Of a DNA stretch of 31,146 bases, positions 12,724-21,262 are shown in pieces (the first letter of the stretch is position 1; each line of letters starts with the position of its first letter). The translations under genes and the position numbers were made by a program. A model generated the notes under the pieces. It was not told the origin of the DNA. It saw only the letters and a list, made by a program, of their open reading frames with translations, and ran no database searches. Origin of the DNA: DATKCJ01 sp035513275 (GTDB lineage: Bacteria; Verrucomicrobiota; Verrucomicrobiia; Opitutales; Opitutaceae); contig DATKCJ010000388.1 in NCBI GenBank assembly GCA_035513275.1, forward strand, positions 1 through 31,146, read 5' to 3'.

Positions 12724-15666
12724 ATGAGAGACACGCCCGAGGTTTTGCCAGCATCAGGACCGGTCAGAACCGGCGACAAGATGCTCGCGCCACTCGACAC
12801 TTTTGCACGCCGCCACAACGGCCCCGATGCCTCGGAGCAGGCCTCCATGCTCGCCACGCTCGGCCATACGAGCCTCGACGCGCTCATTGCCGCGACCGTG
12901 CCCGCAGGTATCCGCCGGCGCGCAATGCGGTTGCCTGCGGCGGCGGGCGAAACTGCGGCGCTCGCCGAACTCCGCACCATCGCGCGGAAGAACAAAGTCT
13001 GCCGCACCTTTATCGGCCTCGGCTACTACGACACCGATGTGCCTGGCGTCATCCAGCGCAACATCCTCGAAAATCCGGGCTGGTATACCGCCTACACGCC
13101 CTACCAGTCGGAGATTTCGCAAGGACGGCTCGAGGCGCTTCTCAATTTCCAAACGATGGTGACCGAGCTCACCGGCCTCGAGATCGCGAACGCCTCGATG
13201 CTCGACGAAGGCACGGCCGCCGCCGAGGCGATGATGATGTGTCACCGGCTCCACGACACCGCCGCCGCGAGCGCGCGCACGTTTTTCATCTCGGAGAATT
13301 GTCACCCGCAGACGATCGACATCGTGCGCACGCGCGCGCAGCCGCTCGGCATCGTGGTGACTGTCGGCGACCACGCTTCGTTCAAACCCACTGCCGAATG
13401 CTTCGGCGTGCTCGTGCAGTATCCCGATACGACCGGCTCGATCCACGACTTCGGCGCGTTCTTCGAGGCGGCGCATGCCGCGGGCGCCTACACGATCGTC
13501 GCGACTGACTTGCTCGCGCTCACTGTGCTGCGCCCGCCCGGTGAGTTCGGCGCGGACGTCGCGGTCGGCTCCGCGCAGCGCTTTGGTGTGCCGCTGGGAT
13601 TCGGCGGCCCGCACGCGGGCTTCCTCGCCACGAAGGATGCCTTCAAGCGCCAGATGCCCGGCCGGTTGGTCGGCGTCTCGCGCGATTCAAACGGCGATCC
13701 GGCGATGCGCCTCGCTCTCGGCACGCGCGAGCAGCACATCCGCCGTGACAAGGCCACGTCGAACATCTGCACCGCGCAGGTGCTCCTCGCAGTAATGGCA
13801 TCGATGTATGCCGTCTATCACGGCTCCGACGGGCTCACCGCGATCGCACGCCGCGTGAAGCGACTCACCGACTCGCTCGCCGCCGCTCTTCGCGCCGCGG
13901 GCATTGCTGTGAATGCAGAGCCAGTGTTCGATACGCTCACCGTGTCCGGAATCGACGCCGCTGCCGTCCACGCGGGCGCGCGTGCAGCACGCATGAACCT
14001 GCGAGAGATCGATGCAAGCTCGGTCGGCATCTCGCTCGACGAGACGACTTCCCAGGAAGAGGTCGAGATTCTCACCTCGCTCGTCACGGGCAGGGCGGGT
14101 TCCCGACGCAGCGGAAACTCGCTGTTGGACGAGGCGGCCGATCCGGTTGCGATCGGGTATCCTGCACCGTTCGAGCGGACGAGCCCCTTCCTCAAACACG
14201 ATGTCTTCAACCGCTACCACACCGAGCATGAGATGCTGCGCTACATCAAGCGACTCGAGGCGAAAGACCTGTCGTTGTGCCACTCGATGATCTCGCTCGG
14301 CTCGTGCACGATGAAGCTGAATGCGACGAGCGAGATGTTCCCGGTGTCGTGGGACGAGTTTTCGCGCGTCCATCCGTTTGCGCCTGCCGATCAGACAAAG
14401 GGCTACACGACGCTTTTCGCCCAGATCGAGAAATGGCTCGGCGTGATCACCGGCTTTCCCGCGATTTCGCTCCAGCCAAACGCCGGTTCGCAGGGCGAGT
14501 ATGCGGGACTGCTCGTCATTCGCGCTTACCACGAATCGCGCGGCGAGGGCCGGCGCAACATCTGCCTCATTCCCACGAGCGCGCACGGCACAAATCCCGC
14601 GAGCGCCACGATGTGCGGGATGAAGGTTGTCGCCGTCGCGTGCGACGCGCAGGGCAACATCGACGTCGCCGACCTCAAGGCGAAGGCCGCGGCACACGCC
14701 GCTGAGCTCGCGGCGCTCATGGTCACCTACCCTTCGACCCACGGCGTGTTTGAGGAGTCGATTCGCGAAATCTGCGCCACCGTGCATGCGCATGGCGGCC
14801 AGGTTTACATGGATGGGGCAAACATGAACGCGCAGGTCGGCCTCACCTCACCCGGTGCCATCGGCGCGGATGTCTGCCACCTCAACCTCCACAAGACATT
14901 TTGCATCCCGCACGGTGGCGGCGGCCCGGGCATGGGCCCCATCGGAGTCGCGGCGCACCTCGCGCCTTTCCTGCCCGGCCACGTGTTCGCAAAGCACGGC
15001 AAGCGCGCGCTCGGCGCCGTGAGCGCGGCACCGCACGGCTCGGCAAGCATCCTCGTGATTTCCTGGATGTATATCCGGATGATGGGGCCCGACGGTCTCA
15101 CCGACGCCACGAAGATCGCGATCCTCAATGCGAACTACGTCGCCACGCGGCTCAACCCGTATTTCCCGGTCCTCTACCGCGGCAAGGGCGGCCTCGTCGC
15201 GCACGAGTGCATCGTCGACGTGCGCGCATGGAAGAAGCACGGCGTCGAGGTGGATGACGTCGCGAAGCGCCTCATCGACTACGGCTATCACGCGCCGACG
15301 ATGTCGTTCCCCGTGCCCGGCACGCTCATGATCGAGCCGACCGAGAGCGAATCGCTCACCGAGCTCGATCGCTTCTGCGACGCGATGATCTCGATCCACG
15401 CAGAAATGCAGGCCGTGGCCGACGGGAAGATGGACCGCGCAAACAATCCGCTGAAAAACGCACCGCACACCGCGCGCGCCGTTTGCAGCGACGCGTGGAA
15501 CCACCCCTATTCACGCGACGTCGCGGCGTTCCCCTCGCAATCCGTGCGCGAGTCGAAGTTCTGGCCCGCAGTCGGCCGCGTCGACAACGTCTACGGCGAT
15601 CGCAACCTCATCTGCTCGTGCGTGGGGATGGAAGCGCACACCGAGGCAAGCGCGGGCAGTTTGTAA
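12724..15666 (+). CDS. gcvP: glycine dehydrogenase (decarboxylating), P-protein
   Basis: A 980-residue single-chain P-protein of the glycine cleavage system (E. coli 957). It decarboxylates glycine with pyridoxal phosphate and passes the aminomethyl group to GcvH. The first half contains IGLGYYDTDVPGVIQRNILENPGWYTAYTPYQ and the second half SLGSCTMKLNA. The PLP lysine is K724 in LHKTFCIPHGGGGPGMGPIG. ATG 12781 (LAPLDTFARRH follows) is an alternative start that fits family N-termini; ATG 12724 is kept because the promoter sits directly before it. gcvT and gcvH are not in the window. The stop codon lies inside the first palindrome at 15660-15682. Confidence 0.95.
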   Translation: MRDTPEVLPASGPVRTGDKMLAPLDTFARRHNGPDASEQASMLATLGHTSLDALIAATVPAGIRRRAMRLPAAAGETAALAELRTIARKNKVCRTFIGLGYYDTDVPGVIQRNILENPGWYTAYTPYQSEISQGRLEALLNFQTMVTELTGLEIANASMLDEGTAAAEAMMMCHRLHDTAAASARTFFISENCHPQTIDIVRTRAQPLGIVVTVGDHASFKPTAECFGVLVQYPDTTGSIHDFGAFFEAAHAAGAYTIVATDLLALTVLRPPGEFGADVAVGSAQRFGVPLGFGGPHAGFLATKDAFKRQMPGRLVGVSRDSNGDPAMRLALGTREQHIRRDKATSNICTAQVLLAVMASMYAVYHGSDGLTAIARRVKRLTDSLAAALRAAGIAVNAEPVFDTLTVSGIDAAAVHAGARAARMNLREIDASSVGISLDETTSQEEVEILTSLVTGRAGSRRSGNSLLDEAADPVAIGYPAPFERTSPFLKHDVFNRYHTEHEMLRYIKRLEAKDLSLCHSMISLGSCTMKLNATSEMFPVSWDEFSRVHPFAPADQTKGYTTLFAQIEKWLGVITGFPAISLQPNAGSQGEYAGLLVIRAYHESRGEGRRNICLIPTSAHGTNPASATMCGMKVVAVACDAQGNIDVADLKAKAAAHAAELAALMVTYPSTHGVFEESIREICATVHAHGGQVYMDGANMNAQVGLTSPGAIGADVCHLNLHKTFCIPHGGGGPGMGPIGVAAHLAPFLPGHVFAKHGKRALGAVSAAPHGSASILVISWMYIRMMGPDGLTDATKIAILNANYVATRLNPYFPVLYRGKGGLVAHECIVDVRAWKKHGVEVDDVAKRLIDYGYHAPTMSFPVPGTLMIEPTESESLTELDRFCDAMISIHAEMQAVADGKMDRANNPLKNAPHTARAVCSDAWNHPYSRDVAAFPSQSVRESKFWPAVGRVDNVYGDRNLICSCVGMEAHTEASAGSL

Positions 15667-15682
15667 CGTAATACGTTACAAA
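15660..15682. repeat. GTAACGTA-type palindrome, copy 1
   Basis: A 23-bp near-perfect palindrome, TTTGTAACGTA and its complement around one central base, containing the gcvP stop codon (TAA 15664-15666). A second copy lies 33 bp downstream. Its position between two convergent genes suits a two-way terminator or a repeat; its symmetry also resembles a regulator operator. Confidence 0.85.
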
Positions 15683-15712
15683 CCGTCTCGGGACTTCCAA
15701 TGGCGGCGACGC

Positions 15713-15741
15713 GTGTTTGTAACGTAATACGTTACAAACAC
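15713..15741. repeat. GTAACGTA-type palindrome, copy 2
   Basis: Same 23-bp core as copy 1 (15716-15738), with symmetry extended to 29 bp by GTG/CAC flanks. It lies 24 bp from the permease stop codon on the opposite strand. Confidence 0.85.
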
Positions 15742-15764
15742 CCCGTCGTCCTGCTTTGAGGTGC

Positions 15765-16568
15765 TCAATTGGTTCGCGCCGTCTCTCGTCCGCGGATTGC
15801 TGAGAGCTGCACGAGAAGGAGCAAGCCGGTGAGCACGACGCCGGGCCAGACGACGAGGAACGATTGCTGGAACAGATGCGCCTGGTTTTGGCGGAGCAGT
15901 GTGCCGAGTTCGGCGAGATCGGGATCGCCGGTGAGTCCGAGGAAAGTGAGTCCGCTCAGTTCGAGCACGCTCACGGCGAACAGGATCTTCGCGAGCGACC
16001 ACACCTGACTGCGCACGTTTGGCCAGATCGTGAATCGCACGAGGTGATCGGTCGTCGCACCGAGCGCACGGCTTGCGAGCACGTGCAGTGCGTTTGCCTG
16101 CTCCGTCCAGATCACGCGCAGTTGACGGAACGCGAATGGCACGCCGCCGATCGCAACCGCGGCGACAAGCGCCGGCGCAGACGGCTTCAGGAAAACCAGC
16201 AGCAGCAGCCCCACGAACAACACAGGCATCGCAATGCCCACAGACACCATGTTGCGCACGATGCCGCCGAACCACCGCGGGCCGCCTCGCTCCGCCGAGA
16301 GAAGTCCCGCGCCGAGCAGGAGAGTTAGCACGCTCGCTGTCGAGCCGAGCAGAATCGTGTTCGCGGTGCCAAGCCACATCCGGCTGAAGAAGTCGCGCCC
16401 AAGTCCGTCGACGCCGAGCCAATGACCAGCGCTCGGACCCGCGAGCCGCTCTGCGATGAACGCCTGCGCCGCCGGATCGTGGGGCGTAAGTAACATGCCA
16501 CACAGAGCGAGCAGGACGAGCGCCCCGGCGGCGACGCCCGGCCAGTGCACTTTGAGCCAGCTACGCAT
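15765..16568 (-). CDS. ABC transporter permease, DppC/OppC type
   Basis: 267 residues, slightly short for the family. It begins with a membrane segment (about 8-28), then the family motif HWLGVDGLGRDFFSRMWLGT. Several hydrophobic segments follow, and the coupling loop SRALGATTDHLVRFTIWPN meets the ATPase. It forms the inner-membrane channel with the preceding permease for uptake of peptides, nickel or a related solute. Its start overlaps the stop of that gene by 8 bp, so the two are translated together. No ATPase gene follows before gcvP, so the ATPase must be encoded elsewhere. Confidence 0.88.
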   Translation of the reverse strand: MRSWLKVHWPGVAAGALVLLALCGMLLTPHDPAAQAFIAERLAGPSAGHWLGVDGLGRDFFSRMWLGTANTILLGSTASVLTLLLGAGLLSAERGGPRWFGGIVRNMVSVGIAMPVLFVGLLLLVFLKPSAPALVAAVAIGGVPFAFRQLRVIWTEQANALHVLASRALGATTDHLVRFTIWPNVRSQVWSLAKILFAVSVLELSGLTFLGLTGDPDLAELGTLLRQNQAHLFQQSFLVVWPGVVLTGLLLLVQLSAIRGRETARTN

Positions 16569-17574
16569 CGTCCTCCTCTCTCAAGCCCGACGGATTGAGC
16601 TTCACCGCAACGAGGTCCGCAATGAACACGACCACAAGCACGAGCACGATTACGAGCAGCAGTAGGTTTTGAACGACGTAGACATCGCGATCCAGCACCG
16701 CGGTCACGAGGTAGCGACCGATTCCCGGCCAGGAGAAGACGGTCTCGGTCAGCACAGCGCCGCCGAGCAGCGCGCCGAAGTTCGTGCCGATCACCGTGAC
16801 GACTGGCGCACTCACGAGCCGCAACACGTGCCGCAGCCACACGCGCGCCGGGCCGAAGCCGCGCGCACGCAGCGAGAGCAGCATCGCGCCGACCTTCGGG
16901 TCCTGCAGCCGCGCCTGAAGGACCGAGCACACTTGCGCTGCCGGATAGAGCGAGAGACACAGCGCCGGAAGCACGAGATGATGCGCCGCGATCCAGAATC
17001 CATTTGCGTCGCCCGCGAGCAGTGTGTCGAGCAAGTGAAACCCGGTGCCGCGCGGCGTCGCGTGCGCGAGATCGAAACGGCCGCCGGCGGGGAACCAACC
17101 GAGCAGGAGCGTGCCGACGACGATCAGCAGCAAGCCGATCCAGAAGATCGGCACCGTGAGGCCGAGTGTGCCGAGGAAAAACGAGAACCGTCGCAGCCAC
17201 GCGGAGTGCAACGCCTCCGAGAGAAGCGCTGTTGCGACGCCGACGCAGATGCCGAGTGCGAGCGCGACGATGCTCAGTTCGAGCGTCGCCGGGAGAAACT
17301 CCGCGATGTCCGTGCGCACCGGACGGCCGACCGTGAGGCTTCGGCCCCAGTCGCCCCGCACGAAGTCGCGAAGGTAAGTCGCGTATTGCACGTGCGCGGG
17401 CCGGTCGAGTCCAAGCCGCGCGCGCTCCTCGGCGACGCGCGCTGGGTCGGGATTCTTGAGTCGCAGCGCAACCGGATCGCCCGGAATCGCACGAATCGCC
17501 GAGAAGATCGCGAGGCTTGCGAGCAGGAAGATCGCGACGGCAAGCAGGAGTCGGCGTGCGGCGTGGAGGAGCAT
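16561..17574 (-). CDS. ABC transporter permease, DppB/OppB type
   Basis: 337 residues. The N-terminal segment LLLAVAIFLLASLAIFSAIRAIPGDP is typical of DppB/OppB proteins and is followed by YLRDFVRGDWGRSLTVGRPV. The coupling loop SLRARGFGPARVWLRHVLR and the closing part ETVFSWPGIGRYLVTAVLDRDVYVVQ are also diagnostic. It overlaps the DppC-like gene by 8 bp. The binding-protein gene lies 131 bp upstream, beyond a double hairpin, suggesting that the abundant binding protein is expressed more strongly than the permeases from one transcript. Confidence 0.9.
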   Translation of the reverse strand: MLLHAARRLLLAVAIFLLASLAIFSAIRAIPGDPVALRLKNPDPARVAEERARLGLDRPAHVQYATYLRDFVRGDWGRSLTVGRPVRTDIAEFLPATLELSIVALALGICVGVATALLSEALHSAWLRRFSFFLGTLGLTVPIFWIGLLLIVVGTLLLGWFPAGGRFDLAHATPRGTGFHLLDTLLAGDANGFWIAAHHLVLPALCLSLYPAAQVCSVLQARLQDPKVGAMLLSLRARGFGPARVWLRHVLRLVSAPVVTVIGTNFGALLGGAVLTETVFSWPGIGRYLVTAVLDRDVYVVQNLLLLVIVLVLVVVFIADLVAVKLNPSGLREEDDA

Positions 17575-17602
17575 TTGGGCCAGAGAGGGTCAGCGATTGG
17601 CA

Positions 17603-17670
17603 TGTAGCCCTGCGCATGAGCGCAGGGACGCCCGCACACTTCTGTCCCGCCGCTCACGCGGCGGGCTACA
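17603..17670. repeat. double hairpin between binding-protein and permease genes
   Basis: Two 8-bp stems with 4-nt loops, CCCTGCGC-ATGA-GCGCAGGG (17608-17627) and CCCGCCGC-TCAC-GCGGCGGG (17646-17665), enclosed by TGTAGCCC/GGGCTACA (17603-17610 and 17663-17670). In the minus-strand transcript it could stop part of transcription or protect the 3' end of the binding-protein message. Confidence 0.75.
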
Positions 17671-17705
17671 CGGAGGTAGGAACCCTGGCTTGTCGAAATG
17701 CATCG

Positions 17706-19289
17706 CTACTCCGACGACCACCCGATCCCGCCGAGCTTGAGTTCGCCCGTGCCTTGCAGTTTGAAACCGGTGACTTCGCGTCGCATGACGGCGATGTTGT
17801 CACCGTGCAGGAACGGGAAGATCGGCAGGTCGCGCCGCCAGAGTTCGAGCGCCTGCCGGTAGAGTTCGGCGCGCACCGCGGAGTCGACCTCGGCGCGCGC
17901 GCCGAGCAGAAGCCTGTCCATCTCGTCATTCTTGTAGAACGAGATGTTTGTCGCAGCGCCCTTCACCGCGGCCCAACTGCCAAGGAAGATGCTCAGGAAG
18001 TTGTCCGTGTCGCCGTTGTCGCCCACCCACCCAAGGATCGCCATCTCGAACGCGCCTTCGCGCGTGATGTCGAGATGCGTCTTGAAATCCTTCGCCACGA
18101 TCTCGACGCGCACGCCGACGCGCTCGAACGCAGCGCGGATGAGCGAGGCACCCTTCACCGGCTCGGGAAGATAGGCACGCGGCGCGGACATCACGTGGAG
18201 CGTGACGGGGTCCTTCCAGCGATCCGCATACTTCGCGAGGATGCGCCGCGCCTCGTCGGGATTGTATTCGACCGCGCGCGGCTGGCCGGTGTCGCCGAGA
18301 AAACCAGGTGGGATCGGCAGCCGCGCGATTGTGCCCGCGCCGTCGAGCGCGACCTGCTGGAGTTCTTCGAGGTTGATCGCCATCGCGAACGCCTTCCGCA
18401 CCTCGGCCTCGGCGAACTTCGGGTTGTCGAGATTCCACGCAAGGTAACCGACATTCATCCCGGGCTCGGCGTGCACGCGCAGGTTCGGATCGCCGCGCAA
18501 GCCCGTGAGTTCAGCAGGCTGGAGCCCGTCGATCCCGTGCACGGTGCCGGCGCGAAGTTCTAACAGCCGCACGGTGTTTTCCGGCACGACCTTCATGACG
18601 ATCCGCTCGAACTGCGGCGGTGCGGACTTATCCCAGTAGTCGGCGTTGCGCTCGAGCACGAGCGCCTGGTTCGGAGTCCAGCTCGCGAACTTGTAGGGCC
18701 CGGTGCCGACCGCGTGGCGCTGGAAATCGGCGGCGCCGTAGGTCGCGAGCGTGCTCGGACTCACGAGCCACGCGGGAAATATCGCGAGCGAGGCGAGTAG
18801 TGAGGCGTTGGGCCGCGAGAGTCGGAAGACAAGTGTGCGCGGGTCCGTGGCCTCGACTGCGGCGACCTCCTGGTAGAGGTAGTTCCAATATTGGTAGTTC
18901 GCCCCGGGCAGGTGCGCTGGGTGCGCGGGGTCCATCTGCCGCGCAAAACTGTAGCGCGCCGCCTCGGCATCGAGCGGCGTGCCGTCATGGAAACGCACGC
19001 CCTCGCGGATCGTGAACGTGTAGGTGAGCCCGTCGGGCGTGATCGTCCACCGCTCGGCGAGACACGGGTCGATTTCAAACGTGCCGTCGCGAAACCGCAC
19101 GAGGCCCTCCATCACCTGCGCGAGCGTGTTGACTGATTCGCCGTCGTCGACGTCGGCCGGGTCGAGTTTTTGAACGTCGCTTCCGTGCGCGAAGATGAAC
19201 GTGGTCGGTGCGCCGCCGGTCCGCTGCTTGCAGCCGGCGAGTGCGAACACCACCGCGGCTAAGATGACGAGCGTCCGTATTGGGAGCAT
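17706..19289 (-). CDS. ABC importer solute-binding lipoprotein, family 5 (DppA/OppA-like)
   Basis: 527 residues. The lipoprotein signal ends in LAGC with the lipidated Cys at residue 20. Family-5 features follow in order: FIFAHGSDVQKLDPADVDDGESV, LAERWTITPDGLTYTFTIREGVRFHDGTPLDAEA, VGTGPYKFASW, VRKAFAMAINLEEL, the YNPDEARRIL motif, and FEMAILGWVGDNGDTDNFLS near the C-terminus. It binds the solute (probably a peptide) in the periplasm for the two downstream permeases. The NGDTDN region is typical of dipeptide or oligopeptide binders rather than nickel binders, but specificity is not certain. Confidence 0.92.
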   Translation of the reverse strand: MLPIRTLVILAAVVFALAGCKQRTGGAPTTFIFAHGSDVQKLDPADVDDGESVNTLAQVMEGLVRFRDGTFEIDPCLAERWTITPDGLTYTFTIREGVRFHDGTPLDAEAARYSFARQMDPAHPAHLPGANYQYWNYLYQEVAAVEATDPRTLVFRLSRPNASLLASLAIFPAWLVSPSTLATYGAADFQRHAVGTGPYKFASWTPNQALVLERNADYWDKSAPPQFERIVMKVVPENTVRLLELRAGTVHGIDGLQPAELTGLRGDPNLRVHAEPGMNVGYLAWNLDNPKFAEAEVRKAFAMAINLEELQQVALDGAGTIARLPIPPGFLGDTGQPRAVEYNPDEARRILAKYADRWKDPVTLHVMSAPRAYLPEPVKGASLIRAAFERVGVRVEIVAKDFKTHLDITREGAFEMAILGWVGDNGDTDNFLSIFLGSWAAVKGAATNISFYKNDEMDRLLLGARAEVDSAVRAELYRQALELWRRDLPIFPFLHGDNIAVMRREVTGFKLQGTGELKLGGIGWSSE

Positions 19290-19300
19290 GGTTCGCCGGG

Positions 19301-19328
19301 ATTATCGGACCGTGCCCGCCGCGCGCAA
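19301..19328 (-). promoter_or_regulatory. sigma-70-like promoter of ABC importer operon
   Basis: On the minus strand TTGCGC (19328-19323), 16 nt, then GATAAT (19306-19301), 11 nt before the lipoprotein start codon. The -10 is close to TATAAT and the spacing equals that of the two TTGCAT promoters in this window. The mRNA leader would be only a few nt. Confidence 0.55.
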
Positions 19329-19388
19329 CGGCTGATTCGCGCCGTGTTTTTCTCTCGGCAGGCGTGCGCCGTCACATTGAATGGCCGG

Positions 19389-20204
19389 ATGAAGATCGCC
19401 CGCTTCGAGGAGTCCTATGGTCACCAGGGATACGCAGCCGTCCAGCCCGACGGCTCGTTCATCGAGATCGAGGGCGACCTCTACAACGAGATCATGCTGA
19501 CGGGCCGCGTTGTGAAGCCCGCGCGGCTGCTCGCGCCGATCGATCCGCCGAACATCCTCGCGGTCGGGCTCAACTACAAGCGGCACGCCGCAGAGACCGG
19601 CGCGCGCGTGCCGGATCATCCCGTGCTTTTCATCAAGACGACAAACTCGCTGCTCGGGCACGGCGCGGCGATCGAGATTCCGGTGACGCTCGCGAGCAAC
19701 GAGGTGGACTATGAGGCCGAGCTCGCAGTCGTGATCGGCCGCACGTGCCACAACGTGAAGCGCGCTGACGCGCTCGACTACGTGCTCGGCTACACGTGCG
19801 CGAACGACGTGAGCGCGCGCGACTGGCAGAAGATGGGCGGCGGCGGCCAGTGGTGCCAGGGGAAGGGCTTCGACACCTTCTGCCCGCTCGGGCCATGGAT
19901 CGTGACGCGCGACGAAATCCCCGATCCCGGCAAGCTGCGCATCCGGTCGATCCTCAACGGCACGACGATGCAGGACTCGAACACGGGCGACATGGGTTTC
20001 GACGTGCCGGCGCTGATCGAGTTTCTCTCTTCGTCGAAGACACTGCTGCCGGGCACCGTGATTCTCACAGGCACGCCCGAGGGAGTGGGCTTCGCGCGCA
20101 AGCCGCCGGTGTTCATGAGACCCGGCGACACGATCGTGATCGACATCGAGGGAATCGGTGCGCTGGAGAATCCGGTCGTGGCGGAAAGTTGGGCTGGTCT
20201 CTGA
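19389..20204 (+). CDS. fumarylacetoacetate hydrolase family protein
   Basis: 271 residues from ATG 19389 (MKIARFEE). The ATG at 19344 adds 15 residues without similarity. It has the FAH fold signatures ILAVGLNYKRHAAETG, FIKTTNSLLGHG, the metal-binding residues E109 and E111 (DYEAELAVVIGR) and D140 (CANDVSARDWQ), then GKGFDTFCPLGPWIVT and ILTGTPEGVGFARKPP. This is the 2-keto-acid hydrolase/isomerase/decarboxylase subgroup (for example ureidoglycolate lyase, oxaloacetate decarboxylase or 2-hydroxyhepta-2,4-diene-dioate isomerase types). The substrate cannot be fixed from sequence. It is divergent from the ABC importer and convergent with the amidase. Confidence 0.9.
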   Translation: MKIARFEESYGHQGYAAVQPDGSFIEIEGDLYNEIMLTGRVVKPARLLAPIDPPNILAVGLNYKRHAAETGARVPDHPVLFIKTTNSLLGHGAAIEIPVTLASNEVDYEAELAVVIGRTCHNVKRADALDYVLGYTCANDVSARDWQKMGGGGQWCQGKGFDTFCPLGPWIVTRDEIPDPGKLRIRSILNGTTMQDSNTGDMGFDVPALIEFLSSSKTLLPGTVILTGTPEGVGFARKPPVFMRPGDTIVIDIEGIGALENPVVAESWAGL

Positions 20205-20212
20205 CCTGCCGA

Positions 20213-20232
20213 CGCGGGTCGATAGACCCGCG
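20213..20232. terminator. hairpin between convergent FAH and amidase genes
   Basis: CGCGGGTC-GATA-GACCCGCG, an 8-bp GC-rich stem with a 4-nt loop, 8 bp after the FAH-family stop and 16 bp after the amidase stop on the other strand. There is no T-run, so it may act in both directions as a structural terminator or be a repeat remnant. Confidence 0.55.
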
Positions 20233-20248
20233 CTACCCCGGAGCTACC

Positions 20249-21262
20249 CTACTTCGATCGCGCCTGGCTTAGCGCTTCGCGATACTCGATGATTCCGCCG
20301 GCGATCGCCTTTGCGAGGCGCGTGCGCCACTCGGGCGAGGCGATGCGGCGGGCCTCGGCGTCGTTCGTGAGATAACCGCCCTCAACGAGAATCCCGGGGC
20401 AGTCGAGTTCGCGCAGCACGGCGAATCGCGCGCGCTTCAAGCCGCGGTCGAAGCTCTTCATTTCGTTGATCACGCGGCGGTGCACGCGGAAGCCGAGAAT
20501 CGCGTTCCAAGGATCGTTTGTATGGCCGGGTAGAAGCTCGTTGTCCGACGGGCTGCGGTTCTCCGCGCCAGTCGAGCGCTGGCCGCGCGGCGTGAGCACG
20601 TAGGTCTCCGCGCCGGTGATCGACGGGTTGTCGATTGCATTGAAGTGGATGCTCACAAACAGATCAGCCCGATTTCGCGCGGCGATCGCGGGTCGCTCCG
20701 GGAGTGCGATGAAGGTGTCGTCGTTTCGCGTCATCACGACGACGAAGCCCGCGGCCTCGAGCATGCGCTTGAGCTCGCGCGCGACCTCAAGTGCGAAACC
20801 TTTTTCGTGAAGACCAAGGCGCTTGTTCGAGGTGCCGGTGTCCTTGCCGCCGTGGCCGGCGTCGATGACAACGGTGCGCGCGCCGGGCACGAGCCCCGGC
20901 ACTCTGCGTGAGCTGAGAATCGGGCCGAGAAACGCGCGTTCATCCGTGCGGCTCAGCAGCAGCGCGCCGCGTTGCAGGACGGTCGCATCGCCGAGCAGGA
21001 GGCGGATGCCATTGAGTCGGATTTCTCGCGAGTCGGTGTTGAGTTCGAGGCGCGTCCAATCGCTTTGCAGAAGCAGTGTCTTCTGCGGCACCGTCCAGGT
21101 GGACTTGAGTCCGAGGCTGGTAGCGAAGGCCGCGACGCCTTCATAGTCGATGCCATCGATCCGCACGGGCGCCGCCCTGCATGCGGACGCCAACGCGAGC
21201 GCGCCGAGGATCGTGCGGACGACAGACCTTCGAATCCCCAGGGAGCGCACGGGCGCGCTCAA
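20249..21262 (-). CDS. N-acetylmuramoyl-L-alanine amidase (Amidase_3)
   Basis: 337 residues. Start is TTG at 21262, overlapping the infC stop by 4 bp (TTGA). A signal peptide follows (RRSVVRTILGALALASACRAA), then an N-terminal domain of about 110 residues with VRIDGIDYEGVAAFATSLGLKSTW, resembling a copper-amine-oxidase-like or AMIN-like accessory domain. The zinc amidase domain has all the key motifs: VIDAGHGGKDTG (His), GLHEKGFALEVAREL (Glu), FVSIHFNAIDN (His) and ILVEGGYLTND (catalytic Glu). It cleaves the bond between muramic acid and the peptide stem in the periplasm, for cell separation or wall recycling. The tight coupling with infC is unusual. Confidence 0.92.
   Translation of the reverse strand: MSAPVRSLGIRRSVVRTILGALALASACRAAPVRIDGIDYEGVAAFATSLGLKSTWTVPQKTLLLQSDWTRLELNTDSREIRLNGIRLLLGDATVLQRGALLLSRTDERAFLGPILSSRRVPGLVPGARTVVIDAGHGGKDTGTSNKRLGLHEKGFALEVARELKRMLEAAGFVVVMTRNDDTFIALPERPAIAARNRADLFVSIHFNAIDNPSITGAETYVLTPRGQRSTGAENRSPSDNELLPGHTNDPWNAILGFRVHRRVINEMKSFDRGLKRARFAVLRELDCPGILVEGGYLTNDAEARRIASPEWRTRLAKAIAGGIIEYREALSQARSK

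Noticed and set aside
12640..12800. Possible glycine riboswitch before gcvP
   Set aside because: The conserved aptamer blocks are absent and the predicted promoter leaves no leader for one.
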